DNA of 64,000 nt from W2P13-069 sp051876105 (GCA_051876105.1 JBJEHN010000073.1:1-64000); one strand, 5' to 3'. Positions 25,070 to 35,483 are shown, counted from the stretch's first letter. Translations and numbers: made by a program. The notes: a model not told the origin generated them from the sequence alone.

Positions 25070-27400
25070 CTACGCGGGGTCCTTGCTGCGCAGGGGCATG
25101 TGGGCGATCACGTCTGCGTCGAGGCCGGTGAAGAGGCCCTCCTCGTAGAGGTCGACGGCACAGCTCGCGATCATGGTGGCGTTGTCCGTGCAGGCGTGGG
25201 CATCCGGCATCACTACGCGTACCCCGCGGCGGCCGAGCTTGTCGGCGAGTGCGGCGCGCAGGGCGGGGTTGCTCGCCACGCCGCCGCCCATGCAGAGCGT
25301 GCGGCAGCCCGTTTCCTTGCATGCCTGCCAGGCCTTGTGCACCTGCACATCCACGACAGCCGCCTGGAAGCTCGCAGCCAGGTCGGGGATGTTCACCGGC
25401 TCGCCCGCGGCGTTCCTCTTGTTGATGTAGGTGACCACTGCCGTCTTGAGCCCGCTGAGCGAGAAGCGCAGATCGCCGCTGTGCATCATCGCGCGCGGGA
25501 AGTCGATGGCCTGCGGGTCGCCCTGCGCGGCCAGGCGGCTGATGATGGGGCCGCCTGGGTAGCCCAGTCCCAGGGCCTTGGCAACCTTGTCGAAGGCCTC
25601 CCCCACCGCGTCGTCGAGGGTCGAGCCCAAGACGGCATAGTCGCCCCACTCCCTCACGTGCACGAGCATGGTGTGCCCGCCGCTCACCAGCAGGGCGATG
25701 AAGGGGGTCTGGATGTCCGGCGCCACGTAGCGGTTGGCGTAGAGGTGGCCCTCCAGGTGGTTCACCCCGATGAGCGGCAGCCCGGTGGCAAAGCACAGCC
25801 CCTTGGCAAAGGCCAGGCCCACCACCAGCGCGCCCACGAGGCCGGGACCCTGGGTCACCGCCACGGCGGAGAGGTCCTCCCAGCGCGCGCCGGCCTGCCC
25901 CATCGCGTCCATCACCACAGGGACGATGGCCTCGGTGTGCTTGCGCGAGGCGATCTCCGGCACGACGCCGCCAAAGCGGCTGTGGAAGTCGATCTGGCTG
26001 GCCACCTGGTCTGCCCAGATGCGGCGCTCTCCGTCGACGACGGCCGCGGCGGTCTCGTCGCAAGAGCTCTCGATAGCCAGGATGAGGGGGCGGGCCGAGG
26101 CCGCGCAGGCACCCGCCTGCGCACGCGGGCCGCCGCCGGTCTCCATGCGCGCGCTGGCCCCTGAGGTGGCATAGCTGTAGGTCAAGGGCAGCTGGCCGCG
26201 CATGATCAGGGCGTCTGCGCGGTCGTGGTAGTAGCGGGGGCGCACCCCCACGTCCTCCAGGCCCAGCCGGTGGTAGAGCGCGATGGCAGGGGCGTTGTCT
26301 GTGCGGACCTCGAGGGTCACCGTCTCCGCACCTAAGGCGCGGGCGTCTGTGGCCACGCGCTCGATCAGGCGCTGGGCGATGCCTTGGCGGCGCTGGGCCG
26401 GGTCGACGCAGATGCTGAAGATGCAGAGCTCTCCATCGACCACCTGGCCGCCGGCACAGCCAACGAGACGCCCCTCCTTGCGGGCGACCCACCAGCTGCG
26501 GTCCGGGCGGCCGACCTCGTCAGCCAGCTTGCCCTCCGTCCAGGCGTCCTGCGGCATCGCGCGCTGCTGGAGCCCGACCGCGGCAGCGACGTCGTTCACC
26601 GAGAGCGGGTGCAGGAAGAGGCCTCCCACGGCGCGGCCGTCTGCCACGCCGCTTTCGGGCAGGGCGTCTGCGATGCCCAGCCGCGCGCGTTCCGCCTCCT
26701 CGGCGTCGGAGAGGCGCGTATAGACAGGCAGCAGGACCGCCGGGTCCCCGCTGCCCAGCTCGCCGGCGCGGCGCAGGGCCGCATAGGCCTGCAGCAGGCC
26801 CTGGCCGTCGGGCGTCCACAGCTCCTCGGGGCCGATCGTGAAGGGGCCCTCCCCAAAGCATTCCGCGTGCTTGCGCAGGCCGTCGCCCAACAGCACCAGC
26901 TCCTCGCCGGCCTCGCGCCACGCCTGCGCGACCTGCGCAGGCTTGCAGACGCTGTCGAGGTCGAGGCGGCTGACGCCCTCGTCATCCAGCTCGAAGCGCA
27001 CCGGGTAGACCTCCTTGCGCATGGCGTCCTCGACGACGCCCACGCGGCCGCGCAGGCCGGCGCGCCAGGCATGCCAGGCCACAGCGTCGATGGTCGACAC
27101 GCCGTGGACGGGGCAGCCCAGGCCACAGGCGAGCCCCTTGGCTGTGGCGATGCCGATGCGCACGCCGGTGAACGAGCCCGGCCCCCTGCCCACGACGACC
27201 ACCCCGACGTCGCGCGGGGCCAGGCCGCTGCTCTCCAGCAGCGCAGCTGCCCTGTCGAGGAGGACCTGGTCGGACTGGCGCGGCGCAGGTGCGTCGCCGC
27301 TGGCGATGACGCGGGGGTCGCTGGGCGCCACATCGCCCACGCAGAGGGCGAGCATGTCGCTGGCGGTGTCGAAGGCCAGCGCGATCTTAGCTTGGGTCAC
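25070..27400 (-). CDS. TsaB-RimI-TsaD triple fusion (t6A synthesis)
   Basis: The 776-residue protein combines three normally separate enzymes. Residues 1-245 are TsaB (GRGPGSFTGVRIG at 71-83). Residues about 260-402 are a GNAT acetyltransferase of the RimI class (VDPAQRRQGIAQRLIERV). Residues 438-776 are TsaD, with SSCDET at 445-450 and the metal-binding HLEGH at 548-552. TsaB and TsaD transfer threonylcarbamoyl to A37 of ANN-decoding tRNAs; RimI acetylates ribosomal protein S18 or other targets. The start is GTG 27400 with GGAG inside the end of the HlyD gene. The separate tsaE gene is 2.2 kb upstream in the same direction. Each domain keeps its landmark residues, so all three activities are likely. 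Confidence 0.95.
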   Translation of the reverse strand: MTQAKIALAFDTASDMLALCVGDVAPSDPRVIASGDAPAPRQSDQVLLDRAAALLESSGLAPRDVGVVVVGRGPGSFTGVRIGIATAKGLACGLGCPVHGVSTIDAVAWHAWRAGLRGRVGVVEDAMRKEVYPVRFELDDEGVSRLDLDSVCKPAQVAQAWREAGEELVLLGDGLRKHAECFGEGPFTIGPEELWTPDGQGLLQAYAALRRAGELGSGDPAVLLPVYTRLSDAEEAERARLGIADALPESGVADGRAVGGLFLHPLSVNDVAAAVGLQQRAMPQDAWTEGKLADEVGRPDRSWWVARKEGRLVGCAGGQVVDGELCIFSICVDPAQRRQGIAQRLIERVATDARALGAETVTLEVRTDNAPAIALYHRLGLEDVGVRPRYYHDRADALIMRGQLPLTYSYATSGASARMETGGGPRAQAGACAASARPLILAIESSCDETAAAVVDGERRIWADQVASQIDFHSRFGGVVPEIASRKHTEAIVPVVMDAMGQAGARWEDLSAVAVTQGPGLVGALVVGLAFAKGLCFATGLPLIGVNHLEGHLYANRYVAPDIQTPFIALLVSGGHTMLVHVREWGDYAVLGSTLDDAVGEAFDKVAKALGLGYPGGPIISRLAAQGDPQAIDFPRAMMHSGDLRFSLSGLKTAVVTYINKRNAAGEPVNIPDLAASFQAAVVDVQVHKAWQACKETGCRTLCMGGGVASNPALRAALADKLGRRGVRVVMPDAHACTDNATMIASCAVDLYEEGLFTGLDADVIAHMPLRSKDPA

Positions 27401-27406
27401 AGGGCA

Positions 27407-28687
27407 TCAGGCTCCAGAGAGGTCGGTGCGGATACTCATACCCTCGGTCAGGGAGGCGCCCTGGACGACCAGTTGGCCGTCTGGCGCGGTCCCGATCTGG
27501 GTCACGTTGCATTGCTTGACAGTAGCCGCGTCGACGACGGCCTCGACGTACATGCCGAAGCGGCCGTTGGCCACGGCTGTTGCGGGAACGTAGTATACCG
27601 TCCCGTAGTCGAGGACGCTGATCTTGGCAGAGACCGCCATGCCCAGCTCGAGGCCCTGGGGCGCCTCGTCGAAGGCCAGCGTCACGCCGTAGAGCGTCCC
27701 GTTGCCGGCGGCGTCCCCCATCACCGCGCTGCTAGAGCTGCCAGCGGAGCTCTTGGCCGTGGGCGTGTCAGCCACCTTGAGGACGCTTGCCGCGAGCACC
27801 TGCCCGGGCAGGGCGCTGCAGGTGACGCTTGCGAGCTGGCCCTTGCTGATGCTGCCCACCTTCGACTCGGGCACCTGCACCACGCAGTTGACCTTGGCGG
27901 TGTCCACCACTGTCATCAGCGTCCCCGCTGTAGCGGGGTACAGCTGCTGGCCGGGCTCAACCTGCAGACCCGCGACGGTGCCCCCTTGGGGCGCGGTCAC
28001 GGCCAGCTTGCCCTGCTCGCGCTTTGCCTTGGTGAAGGCAGAGCGCGCCTTGGCGGTGTCCTTCTCCGCCTTGGAGAGCGCCGCCTCCTGCTGGCTGGCT
28101 ACCGCCTGGGCGTCGTCGACGGCAGCCTGGGCGCTCTCGACGGCCTCCTGGTAGGGAGTCTCGTCGAAGGGCTCATCGGGCCGCTGCGCGGCGGTGTCGC
28201 GGGCGGCCTCGAGGTTGCCCTGGGCCTTCTCGAGCCGCTCGGCAGCCCCTGCAAGCGCCTCCTGCGCCGCAGCGAGCGCGTCTTGCGCCTCGCGCTGGGC
28301 GGCCTGGCACGCACGGTAGTCGGCCAGGGCCTCCGCCAGCGCCTGGCTCACCGCCTCGTTCTCGAGCGTGAGCAGCAGGTCGCCCTTCTTGACGGCATCG
28401 CCTTCCGCAACCTCGACGGAGAGGACGGTCCCCTCCACCTCGACGCAAACAGCCGAGACGCTGGCAGACTGGATCGCGCCGGTGACGTCGAGGTCGCTGG
28501 AGTAGCTGCTCGCGGCAAGGAGCATGGTGTCGTACTGCGCGGCAGGGCGGCTCTGGTTGGCAGAGAGCGTCTTGGTGAGCAGGTATGAGCCGCCCCCGAA
28601 GATGAGGACGGCGGCGGCGATGGCGATCCCAGCCGCCAAGCCGACCTGGCGGTTGCGAGCGCGGATCTTCTCGCGGGATGCTGGCAT
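27407..28687 (-). CDS. HlyD-family efflux adaptor (membrane fusion protein)
   Basis: The 426-residue protein has one N-terminal membrane helix (about 17-38). Two lipoyl-like half motifs (VEGTVLSVEVAEGDAVKKGD and, after a long Ala/Glu-rich coiled coil of about 110-215, VTAPQGGTVAGLQVEPGQ) and beta-rich C-terminal domains follow. In monoderms such adaptors pair with MacB-like ABC exporters. No permease or ATPase gene adjoins it, so it is an orphan in this window. GGAGGGG precedes the ATG. It ends six bases before the GTG of the t6A fusion and probably shares its mRNA. Substrate is unknown. Confidence 0.82.
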   Translation of the reverse strand: MPASREKIRARNRQVGLAAGIAIAAAVLIFGGGSYLLTKTLSANQSRPAAQYDTMLLAASSYSSDLDVTGAIQSASVSAVCVEVEGTVLSVEVAEGDAVKKGDLLLTLENEAVSQALAEALADYRACQAAQREAQDALAAAQEALAGAAERLEKAQGNLEAARDTAAQRPDEPFDETPYQEAVESAQAAVDDAQAVASQQEAALSKAEKDTAKARSAFTKAKREQGKLAVTAPQGGTVAGLQVEPGQQLYPATAGTLMTVVDTAKVNCVVQVPESKVGSISKGQLASVTCSALPGQVLAASVLKVADTPTAKSSAGSSSSAVMGDAAGNGTLYGVTLAFDEAPQGLELGMAVSAKISVLDYGTVYYVPATAVANGRFGMYVEAVVDAATVKQCNVTQIGTAPDGQLVVQGASLTEGMSIRTDLSGA

Positions 28688-28739
28688 GTGCCCCTCCAGG
28701 TGAAGAATGCGTACCCGTGGATTCTAGGGCATGGGGCGC

Positions 28740-29483
28740 CTAAGCGGTGCCGGCGGCAAAGGGGGCGCCCTGGCTGCTGCTGGAGGAGGAGCCCTGCTGG
28801 CCCTGGTTGGGGGATCCCTGTTCCTGGGTGGAGCCCTGCGTGCCGCCCTGGGAGCCGCTGCCGGAGTAGACCTGGCTGTAGCTGCTGTTGGGCCCGGAGC
28901 TCTGGCTGTAGTACACCGGTGTGTAGAAGAGCCGCGTGCAGGCCCCCATGAAGAGGTTGATCAGGAGATTGAGCGCCAGGAAGGCGATGATCCAGGTCAT
29001 GCAGCCGCCGCCGAAGACCGTGGTCTGCTGGCGCTGCTGCTGTTGGCGCTGGTACTGCTGTTGCTGCTGGCTGCGCTGCTGTTCGTAGTAGCTCGAGTCG
29101 TGCTGGGAGCCCTGGTTGCCGTACCAGCTGCGGAAGAACTCCTCGAAGGGGTCGTAGTACTCCCCCTGGCCCGAGCCGCCGGAGCGGGTGTAGCGGCCGG
29201 TGGTGGGGTCGTAGGTGTAGGTCTGGGTGTTGGCATAGCCGCCAGAGCTCTGCTGGGCATAGGGGTTGGATGCCTGCTGGCGCGCGCGGGGGCCGTACGG
29301 GGTGCCGTTGGTGATGGCGTCGTAGGCGGCGTTGACCTCGGCCATCTTCCTGGCGGCTGCCTCGTCGCCGGGGTTGAGGTCGGGGTGGTACTTCTTTGCC
29401 AGCTTGCGGTACGCGCGGGTCACCTCGTCCTTCGAGGCGCCCTCGTTCAAGCCCAGGACCTTGTAGGGGTTTGTCTCTGCCAT
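28740..29483 (-). CDS. membrane-anchored J-domain protein
   Basis: The 247-residue protein starts with a J domain (residues 5-60) that keeps the DnaK-activating HPD at 33-35. A Gly/Tyr/Ser-rich stretch and an almost pure glutamine run (about 135-153) come next, then one membrane helix (about 161-182) and a low-complexity Ser/Gly/Gln tail. The cysteine-rich zinc domain and substrate-binding domains of DnaJ are missing. It would recruit DnaK to the membrane, or act on the outer side if the tail is exported; the topology is not certain. AGGGA precedes the ATG. It lies between tsaE and the HlyD gene with short gaps. Confidence 0.82.
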   Translation of the reverse strand: MAETNPYKVLGLNEGASKDEVTRAYRKLAKKYHPDLNPGDEAAARKMAEVNAAYDAITNGTPYGPRARQQASNPYAQQSSGGYANTQTYTYDPTTGRYTRSGGSGQGEYYDPFEEFFRSWYGNQGSQHDSSYYEQQRSQQQQQYQRQQQQRQQTTVFGGGCMTWIIAFLALNLLINLFMGACTRLFYTPVYYSQSSGPNSSYSQVYSGSGSQGGTQGSTQEQGSPNQGQQGSSSSSSQGAPFAAGTA

Positions 29484-29555
29484 AGTGGTTCCCTATCTTA
29501 CAGGGATTGCTTGAAGATTGGCTGAATGCCGCTCAACATGACGGCAACAGCTGCC

Positions 29556-29972
29556 CTAGCTCAGCGTTACGAGGCGCGAGCCGTCGTCGCGCACGCGCAC
29601 GTCCACATAGCGGCAGCCTGACGGCAGGGCGTCGGGGAACTTGTCGCCCCACTCCACCAGGCTCACCGCCCCGCTCTCCGTAAGGCCGTACCAGTCGACG
29701 TCCTCGAGCTCCCACTCGCTCTCCAGGCGGTAGAGGTCCCAGTGCAGCAGCGGGAGCCGGCCGCTGTCGTAGCGCTCGACGATGGCGAAAGTGGGGCTCG
29801 TGACCTGCTCGGTCACGCCGAGCCCCTCGGCAAAGCCCTTCGAGAGGTGCGTCTTGCCGGCCCCGAGGTCGCCGGTGAGCACAAAGCAGCTGTCTGGCGC
29901 CGCCTCGAGCGCCAGGCGGCGCCCCAGCTCTATGGTCTCCTCGACGCTGTTGGAGATGAATGTCTCACCCAT
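29556..29972 (-). CDS. tsaE: t6A complex ATPase TsaE (YjeE)
   Basis: The 138-residue protein has Walker A GDLGAGKT near residues 33-40, SPTFAIVERY and HWDLYRL, all typical of TsaE. It is the ATPase that resets the TsaB-TsaD complex during t6A synthesis. I use ATG 29972, with GAGGAG seven bases before it; this start overlaps the end of the uracil-DNA glycosylase gene by eight bases. With the TsaB-RimI-TsaD fusion downstream, only TsaC is missing from the pathway in this window. Confidence 0.94.
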   Translation of the reverse strand: MGETFISNSVEETIELGRRLALEAAPDSCFVLTGDLGAGKTHLSKGFAEGLGVTEQVTSPTFAIVERYDSGRLPLLHWDLYRLESEWELEDVDWYGLTESGAVSLVEWGDKFPDALPSGCRYVDVRVRDDGSRLVTLS

Positions 29973-30561
29973 CGGCGCGCTCCTCACCCCCGCCGGCGGA
30001 GAGCTTGGCATCGCGCTCGAGCAGGGCGCGCAGCAGGTCGAAGTCCTCCTCCAAAGCGGCGACCTTGGAGCGATCGTAGATCGCTGCCGCCGGGTGGAAC
30101 ATGGGGATCACCCGCAAGGGGCCGGCGCTCTGCACGCGGCCGCGCAGGCGGGTGATCCCCTCGTTGGTCTGCAGGATGAACTTGGTGGCGAAGTTGCCCA
30201 GGGTCACGACGACGGTGGGGTGCACGCTGGCAACCTGCTGGCGCAGCCAGGGCGTGCACGCCTCTATCTCCTCCGGGCGCGGGTCGCGGTTGCCCGGCGG
30301 GCGGCACTTGAGGATGTTGGCGATGTAGATGTCCTCGCGCGGGATGCCGGCGCGCTGGAGCATCTGGTTGAGCAGCTGGCCGGCCGCGCCCACGAAGGGC
30401 TCGCCCTGCAGGTCCTCGTTCTTGCCAGGGCCCTCGCCTACGAACATCACGTTGGCATGGGGGTTTCCCACGCCGAAGACGAGGTTGGTGCGCGTGGCGG
30501 CGAGCGCGCACTTGGCGCAGCCCGCGCACTCGCGCTCTATGTCTGCGAGGGGGCGCGGCAT
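29965..30561 (-). CDS. family 4 uracil-DNA glycosylase
   Basis: The 198-residue protein has GEGPGKNEDLQGEPFVGAAG (motif A, starting at residue 42) and cysteines C15, C18, C86 and C102, which fit the four ligands of the [4Fe-4S] cluster of family 4 UDGs; HPAA closes the active site. It removes uracil arising from cytosine deamination, relevant to a GC-rich genome. It overlaps alr by one base and tsaE by eight, so it is translationally coupled on both sides. The C-terminal tail is short and acidic. Confidence 0.93.
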   Translation of the reverse strand: MPRPLADIERECAGCAKCALAATRTNLVFGVGNPHANVMFVGEGPGKNEDLQGEPFVGAAGQLLNQMLQRAGIPREDIYIANILKCRPPGNRDPRPEEIEACTPWLRQQVASVHPTVVVTLGNFATKFILQTNEGITRLRGRVQSAGPLRVIPMFHPAAAIYDRSKVAALEEDFDLLRALLERDAKLSAGGGEERADG

Positions 30562-31877
30562 CAGACGTACACCCTGGGCAGGCGCAGGCCGAAGAGGCAG
30601 GTTATCTCGTGGGTGATCGTGCCCAGGGCCTCGGCCATGGTGTCTGCCGTGAGCTCGTAGTCGCCCTGGGTGCCGATGATGACGACCTCGTCGCCCGGCT
30701 GGGCGCCGCCGCCCTTGATGCCCGTCACGGAGTAGCCCAAGGGGATCTCGATCATCATCTGGTCCATGCAGATGTTGCCCACCTGGCTCACCGGGCGGCC
30801 GTTCCACAGCACCTTGAAGCCCTTCTTGGTGAGCTCTCGCCTGACACCATCTGCGTAGCCGAGCGGCAGGGTGGCGATCTGCACGGGCTTGCCCACGCGG
30901 TAGTTCATGCCGTAGCTCACGCCCTCGCCCACCTGGGGCTCCTTGACGGCGGAGATCTCTGCCTTGATGCTCATGGCCGGCTTGAGGACGACGCTGCCGC
31001 CGGAGACCTCGGGGTTGTAGTCGAGGCCGTAGAGGCAGATGCCCAGGCGCACCATGTCGTAGTGCACCTGCGGGTAGCGGAAGATCGAGGCGCTGTTGGC
31101 GGCATGGACGATGCCGGGGTTGAAGCCCGCCTCGCGGATGAGGCGCAGGGCCTCCTCGAAGCGGCGGTGCTGCTCGTAGAAGTCGAGCTGCTCGGCGCAG
31201 TCGGCGGTGGCGAAATGCGTGAAGGTACCCTCGTACTTGAGCGCCCTGTGGAACGAGATGCCCTTGATGAAGTCGCCCGCATCCAGGTAGAAGACGCCGA
31301 TGCGGTTCATGCCGGTGTTCACCGCCAGGTGGAAGGGGGCCTCCCTGCCCTGGAGGTCTGCCTGCTCGGCGTAGTCGAGGGCGAACTCCTGGGTGTAGAC
31401 GGCGGGGGTGATGCTGTAGGCCAGCAGCAGCGGGATGGTGCGCTGCGGGGGCTGGGCCAGCAGGAGGATGGGCTCTGTGAAGCCGGCCTGGCGCAGCTCG
31501 ACGCCCTCTTCCGGGGTGGCCACAGCAAGGCGGTCGGCACCGGCGTCGAGTGCGGCGCGCGCAACGCGGACGGCACCGTGGCCGTAGGCGTCTGCCTTGA
31601 CGACGGCGCAGAGCAGGCGCTGCGGGCCGCAGGCGCGGCGGGCCTGCTGCACGTTGAACGCGATGGCGGAGAGGTCGATCTCTGCCCAGGCGCCGCGCGG
31701 GACGCTCTGGCGGGTGTAGGAGTCGTGGAGCGTGACGCTGGGCGCGCTCGCAGCCCGCTCGACCTCAGCCCCCAAGGTGAGCTGGGTGTCTCCAGCACTG
31801 TCGAAGGGCCTGTCCCCTGCCGCTGTGTCGTTGGGCAGCTTGGGGTTGGAGCCGAAGTAGTTGATGGAATCAGTCAT
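30561..31877 (-). CDS. alr: alanine racemase
   Basis: The 438-residue PLP enzyme keeps the lysine motif AVVKADAYGHG and the downstream GVSYGMNYR region with the second catalytic tyrosine. It interconverts L- and D-alanine for peptidoglycan. Compared with the usual 370-390 residues it carries an N-terminal extension of about 55 residues (Ser/Asp/Thr-rich) before the conserved barrel start RGAWAEIDLSAIAFN. The ATG at 31877 has AGAGGA five bases upstream and lies within the last codons of the NAD(P)H-hydrate dehydratase gene. The extension is thus probably translated; its role is unknown. Confidence 0.95.
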   Translation of the reverse strand: MTDSINYFGSNPKLPNDTAAGDRPFDSAGDTQLTLGAEVERAASAPSVTLHDSYTRQSVPRGAWAEIDLSAIAFNVQQARRACGPQRLLCAVVKADAYGHGAVRVARAALDAGADRLAVATPEEGVELRQAGFTEPILLLAQPPQRTIPLLLAYSITPAVYTQEFALDYAEQADLQGREAPFHLAVNTGMNRIGVFYLDAGDFIKGISFHRALKYEGTFTHFATADCAEQLDFYEQHRRFEEALRLIREAGFNPGIVHAANSASIFRYPQVHYDMVRLGICLYGLDYNPEVSGGSVVLKPAMSIKAEISAVKEPQVGEGVSYGMNYRVGKPVQIATLPLGYADGVRRELTKKGFKVLWNGRPVSQVGNICMDQMMIEIPLGYSVTGIKGGGAQPGDEVVIIGTQGDYELTADTMAEALGTITHEITCLFGLRLPRVYV

Positions 31878-32847
31878 GCTCGTCCTCTTTTGCCTTGTTG
31901 CTTCCAGTCCCGCAGGCGCGTTGCAGTGCACCGGAGCGAGCGGCCGCCAAACGCGGCGAGAGCTCCTCCAGGCTGCACGCGGCACGCCCGATCCTTGCTA
32001 TCAGGTCCTCTGGCATGACGCCGGGCACTCCCAGCTCGGCGGCGGCCAGCGCTCCGCTGCGCCCATGAAGATACACCCCAAGGCAGGCTGCGTCCACGTC
32101 GCGCAGGCCCTGAGCGCAAAACGCAGCGATCATGCCCGCTAGCACATCGCCGGTGCCGGCCTTCGCGAGCTCCGGGCCGGCGTTGCGGCACACCAGCAGG
32201 CTGCCGTCCGGGGCCGCCACCAGGGTCTGCGGGCCCTTGAGCACCGCGATGGCGCCATAGCGGCGTGCGAGCTCCCTGGCCGCGTCCTCGCGCGGGCCCA
32301 GCGCGCCGCCCAGCAGGCGTGCGGCCTCGCCCTCGTGCGGGGTGAGCAGCGTGCGGCACCCGCCCGCACGGCGCGCGTCCAGCAGCCCGGGGCTGCAGGC
32401 GAGCGCGAAGAGCGCGTCTGCGTCGAGCAGCAGGGGCAGGCCCATCAGCGCCGGGCTGCCCGCCACGGCGCGCACGAAGGCCGCGCACTCCGCCGTGCGG
32501 CCGATGCCCGGCCCCAGCAGCAGGGCTTTGGCCCGCGGGGCGCGCGCCTCCAGCTCGTCCAGCGCTGCAGCGGCAAAGCAGCCCCCCTCCTGGGCGCAGG
32601 GCACCACGGGAATGCTCAGCAGGTGTGCGCGGGCATCGTGAACGGCGGGCTCCGGGGTCAGCAGGGTCACGTAGCCGGCCCCGCTGCGCGCTGCGGCCTG
32701 GGCTGCGAGCACCGCTGCGCCCGGGTAGGCCCCAGAGCCTGCAGCTGCCAGCACCTGGCCCGCGCTGTACTTGTTGGCGTCTGCGGCGGGCAGGGGCAGC
32801 AGCCCGGCCGCATCGCAGGCCGTGAACTCGCGTGGAGGAGCTGCCAT
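31870..32847 (-). CDS. nnrD: ADP-dependent NAD(P)H-hydrate dehydratase
   Basis: The 325-residue protein belongs to the ribokinase-like carbohydrate kinase fold of YjeF C-terminal domains. It shows GPGIG, DADALFA, TLLTPHEGEAARLL and the catalytic AKAGTGDVLAGMIAAF. It repairs hydrated NAD(P)H by ATP/ADP-dependent dehydration. The N-terminal epimerase half (NnrE) found in many bacterial bifunctional proteins is absent. The gene runs between acpS (one base between stop and start) and alr (eight-base overlap). GGGAGGG precedes the ATG. Confidence 0.92.
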   Translation of the reverse strand: MAAPPREFTACDAAGLLPLPAADANKYSAGQVLAAAGSGAYPGAAVLAAQAAARSGAGYVTLLTPEPAVHDARAHLLSIPVVPCAQEGGCFAAAALDELEARAPRAKALLLGPGIGRTAECAAFVRAVAGSPALMGLPLLLDADALFALACSPGLLDARRAGGCRTLLTPHEGEAARLLGGALGPREDAARELARRYGAIAVLKGPQTLVAAPDGSLLVCRNAGPELAKAGTGDVLAGMIAAFCAQGLRDVDAACLGVYLHGRSGALAAAELGVPGVMPEDLIARIGRAACSLEELSPRLAAARSGALQRACGTGSNKAKEDEHD

Positions 32848-32848
32848 G

Positions 32849-33418
32849 CTAGGCGCCCTCCCCGCCTGCGGGCTCGGCTGGTGCCGGGGCGTCGAGCTCG
32901 TCGAGCATGCCGCGCAGCTCCTTGAAGGCAGAGGCGATCTGGCGCTTCTGGCTATTGCCCTGCTCGGGCGGGGCGGGCTTGGTGTCCTCGCGTGTGGCGA
33001 TGGCGTTTGCCACCGCCGTGCCGTGGGTGCGGCTTAACGACACGGGGATCTCCAGGACACCCATCTCCTGAGCGATCTGCCGCGCGCGGTTGTGCAGCAG
33101 CACCACCGGCTTGCCGCGGTCGTTGTGGGTGACCTCAACGTCCGCGAAGCCCACGCCGCTGCCAAAGCCGGTGCCGAGCGCCTTGACCACCGCCTCCTTG
33201 GCAGCGAAGTGCGTGGCGTAGTGCACGGCGGGATTGTGCTTGGCATCGCAGTAGGCGCGCTCGCCCTCGGTGAAGACCTTCCTCGCAAAGGCAGGGCTGC
33301 GCTGCAGTATCGCCTCCATGCGGGGGATCTCCACGATGTCGACGCCGAGCCCCGCGATGGGGACGGTTGGCTGCGTTTGGGGCGCCTCGTTCAGCTCTTG
33401 GGGTTCTTCAACGCTCAT
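32849..33418 (-). CDS. acpS: holo-ACP synthase with C-terminal extension
   Basis: Residues about 20-143 form AcpS, the 4'-phosphopantetheinyl transferase of fatty acid synthesis: GLGVDIVEIPRM, FTEGERAYC and FAAKEAVVKALGTG are conserved, with the Mg-binding Asp and Glu present. The protein (189 residues) is longer than usual (about 120-130). It adds an N-terminal 20 residues and a C-terminal tail with GNSQKRQ (154-160) followed by a short amphipathic helix and a Pro/Ala/Glu end. The same heptapeptide occurs in the SepIVA-like protein. The gene starts three bases after glmS. Confidence 0.93.
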   Translation of the reverse strand: MSVEEPQELNEAPQTQPTVPIAGLGVDIVEIPRMEAILQRSPAFARKVFTEGERAYCDAKHNPAVHYATHFAAKEAVVKALGTGFGSGVGFADVEVTHNDRGKPVVLLHNRARQIAQEMGVLEIPVSLSRTHGTAVANAIATREDTKPAPPEQGNSQKRQIASAFKELRGMLDELDAPAPAEPAGGEGA

Positions 33419-33421
33419 GTC

Positions 33422-35248
<1,827 letters not shown>

Positions 35249-35304
35249 AGAGGCGCTCCTTCTTGTGGATTTGCGTACCGAACGATTTTACCCGCAGGCA
35301 CAGC

Positions 35305-35340
35305 CCGCTGGCCTCAGAGCCCGCCGCAGGGTGCCAGCGG
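35305..35340 (-). promoter_or_regulatory. hairpin in the glmS leader
   Basis: CCGCTGGC (35305-35312) and GCCAGCGG (35333-35340) form a perfect 8-bp stem. A TAAAAT -10-like box on the minus strand (35285-35290) follows it, without a convincing -35. The stem may be part of the promoter region or leader. Apart from this, the nested palindrome at 35397-35447 and the rpmA terminator, the 35249-35509 gap holds no gene I can support. Confidence 0.3.
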
Positions 35341-35396
35341 TGGCAATGCAGCGCCCGCGAAGCGAAGGCGGCCCGAAAACCGCCTCGCTCATTGCA

Positions 35397-35447
35397 AAGA
35401 ATGGGACAGTGGGGACAGTCCCCACTGTCCCCCACTGTCCCATTCTT
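35397..35447. repeat. nested palindromic (REP-like) element upstream of glmS
   Basis: An 18-base arm (35397-35414, AAGAATGGGACAGTGGGG) is matched perfectly by its complement at 35430-35447. The centre is itself a second palindrome in which GGGGACAGT faces ACTGTCCCC. Sequences built on the GGGGACAGTCCCC core occur as dispersed palindromes in many bacterial genomes, including actinobacteria. Only one copy is in this window. Confidence 0.75.
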
Positions 35448-35460
35448 CGGGGACCAAATG

Positions 35461-35483
35461 AAAAGACCCCCGTGCGGGGGCCC
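35461..35483 (-). terminator. terminator of rplU-rpmA
   Basis: A stem of CCCCC/GGGGG extended by flanking G-C pairs, with GCAC loop, is followed on the minus strand by TCTTTTCATTT. This is one of the clearest intrinsic terminators in the window and ends the ribosomal protein transcript 27 bases after rpmA. Confidence 0.85.

Noticed and set aside
35249..35396. glmS ribozyme or GlcN6P riboswitch
   Set aside because: The leader has only a simple hairpin and a palindrome. None of the conserved core or spacing of the Firmicutes ribozyme is visible.
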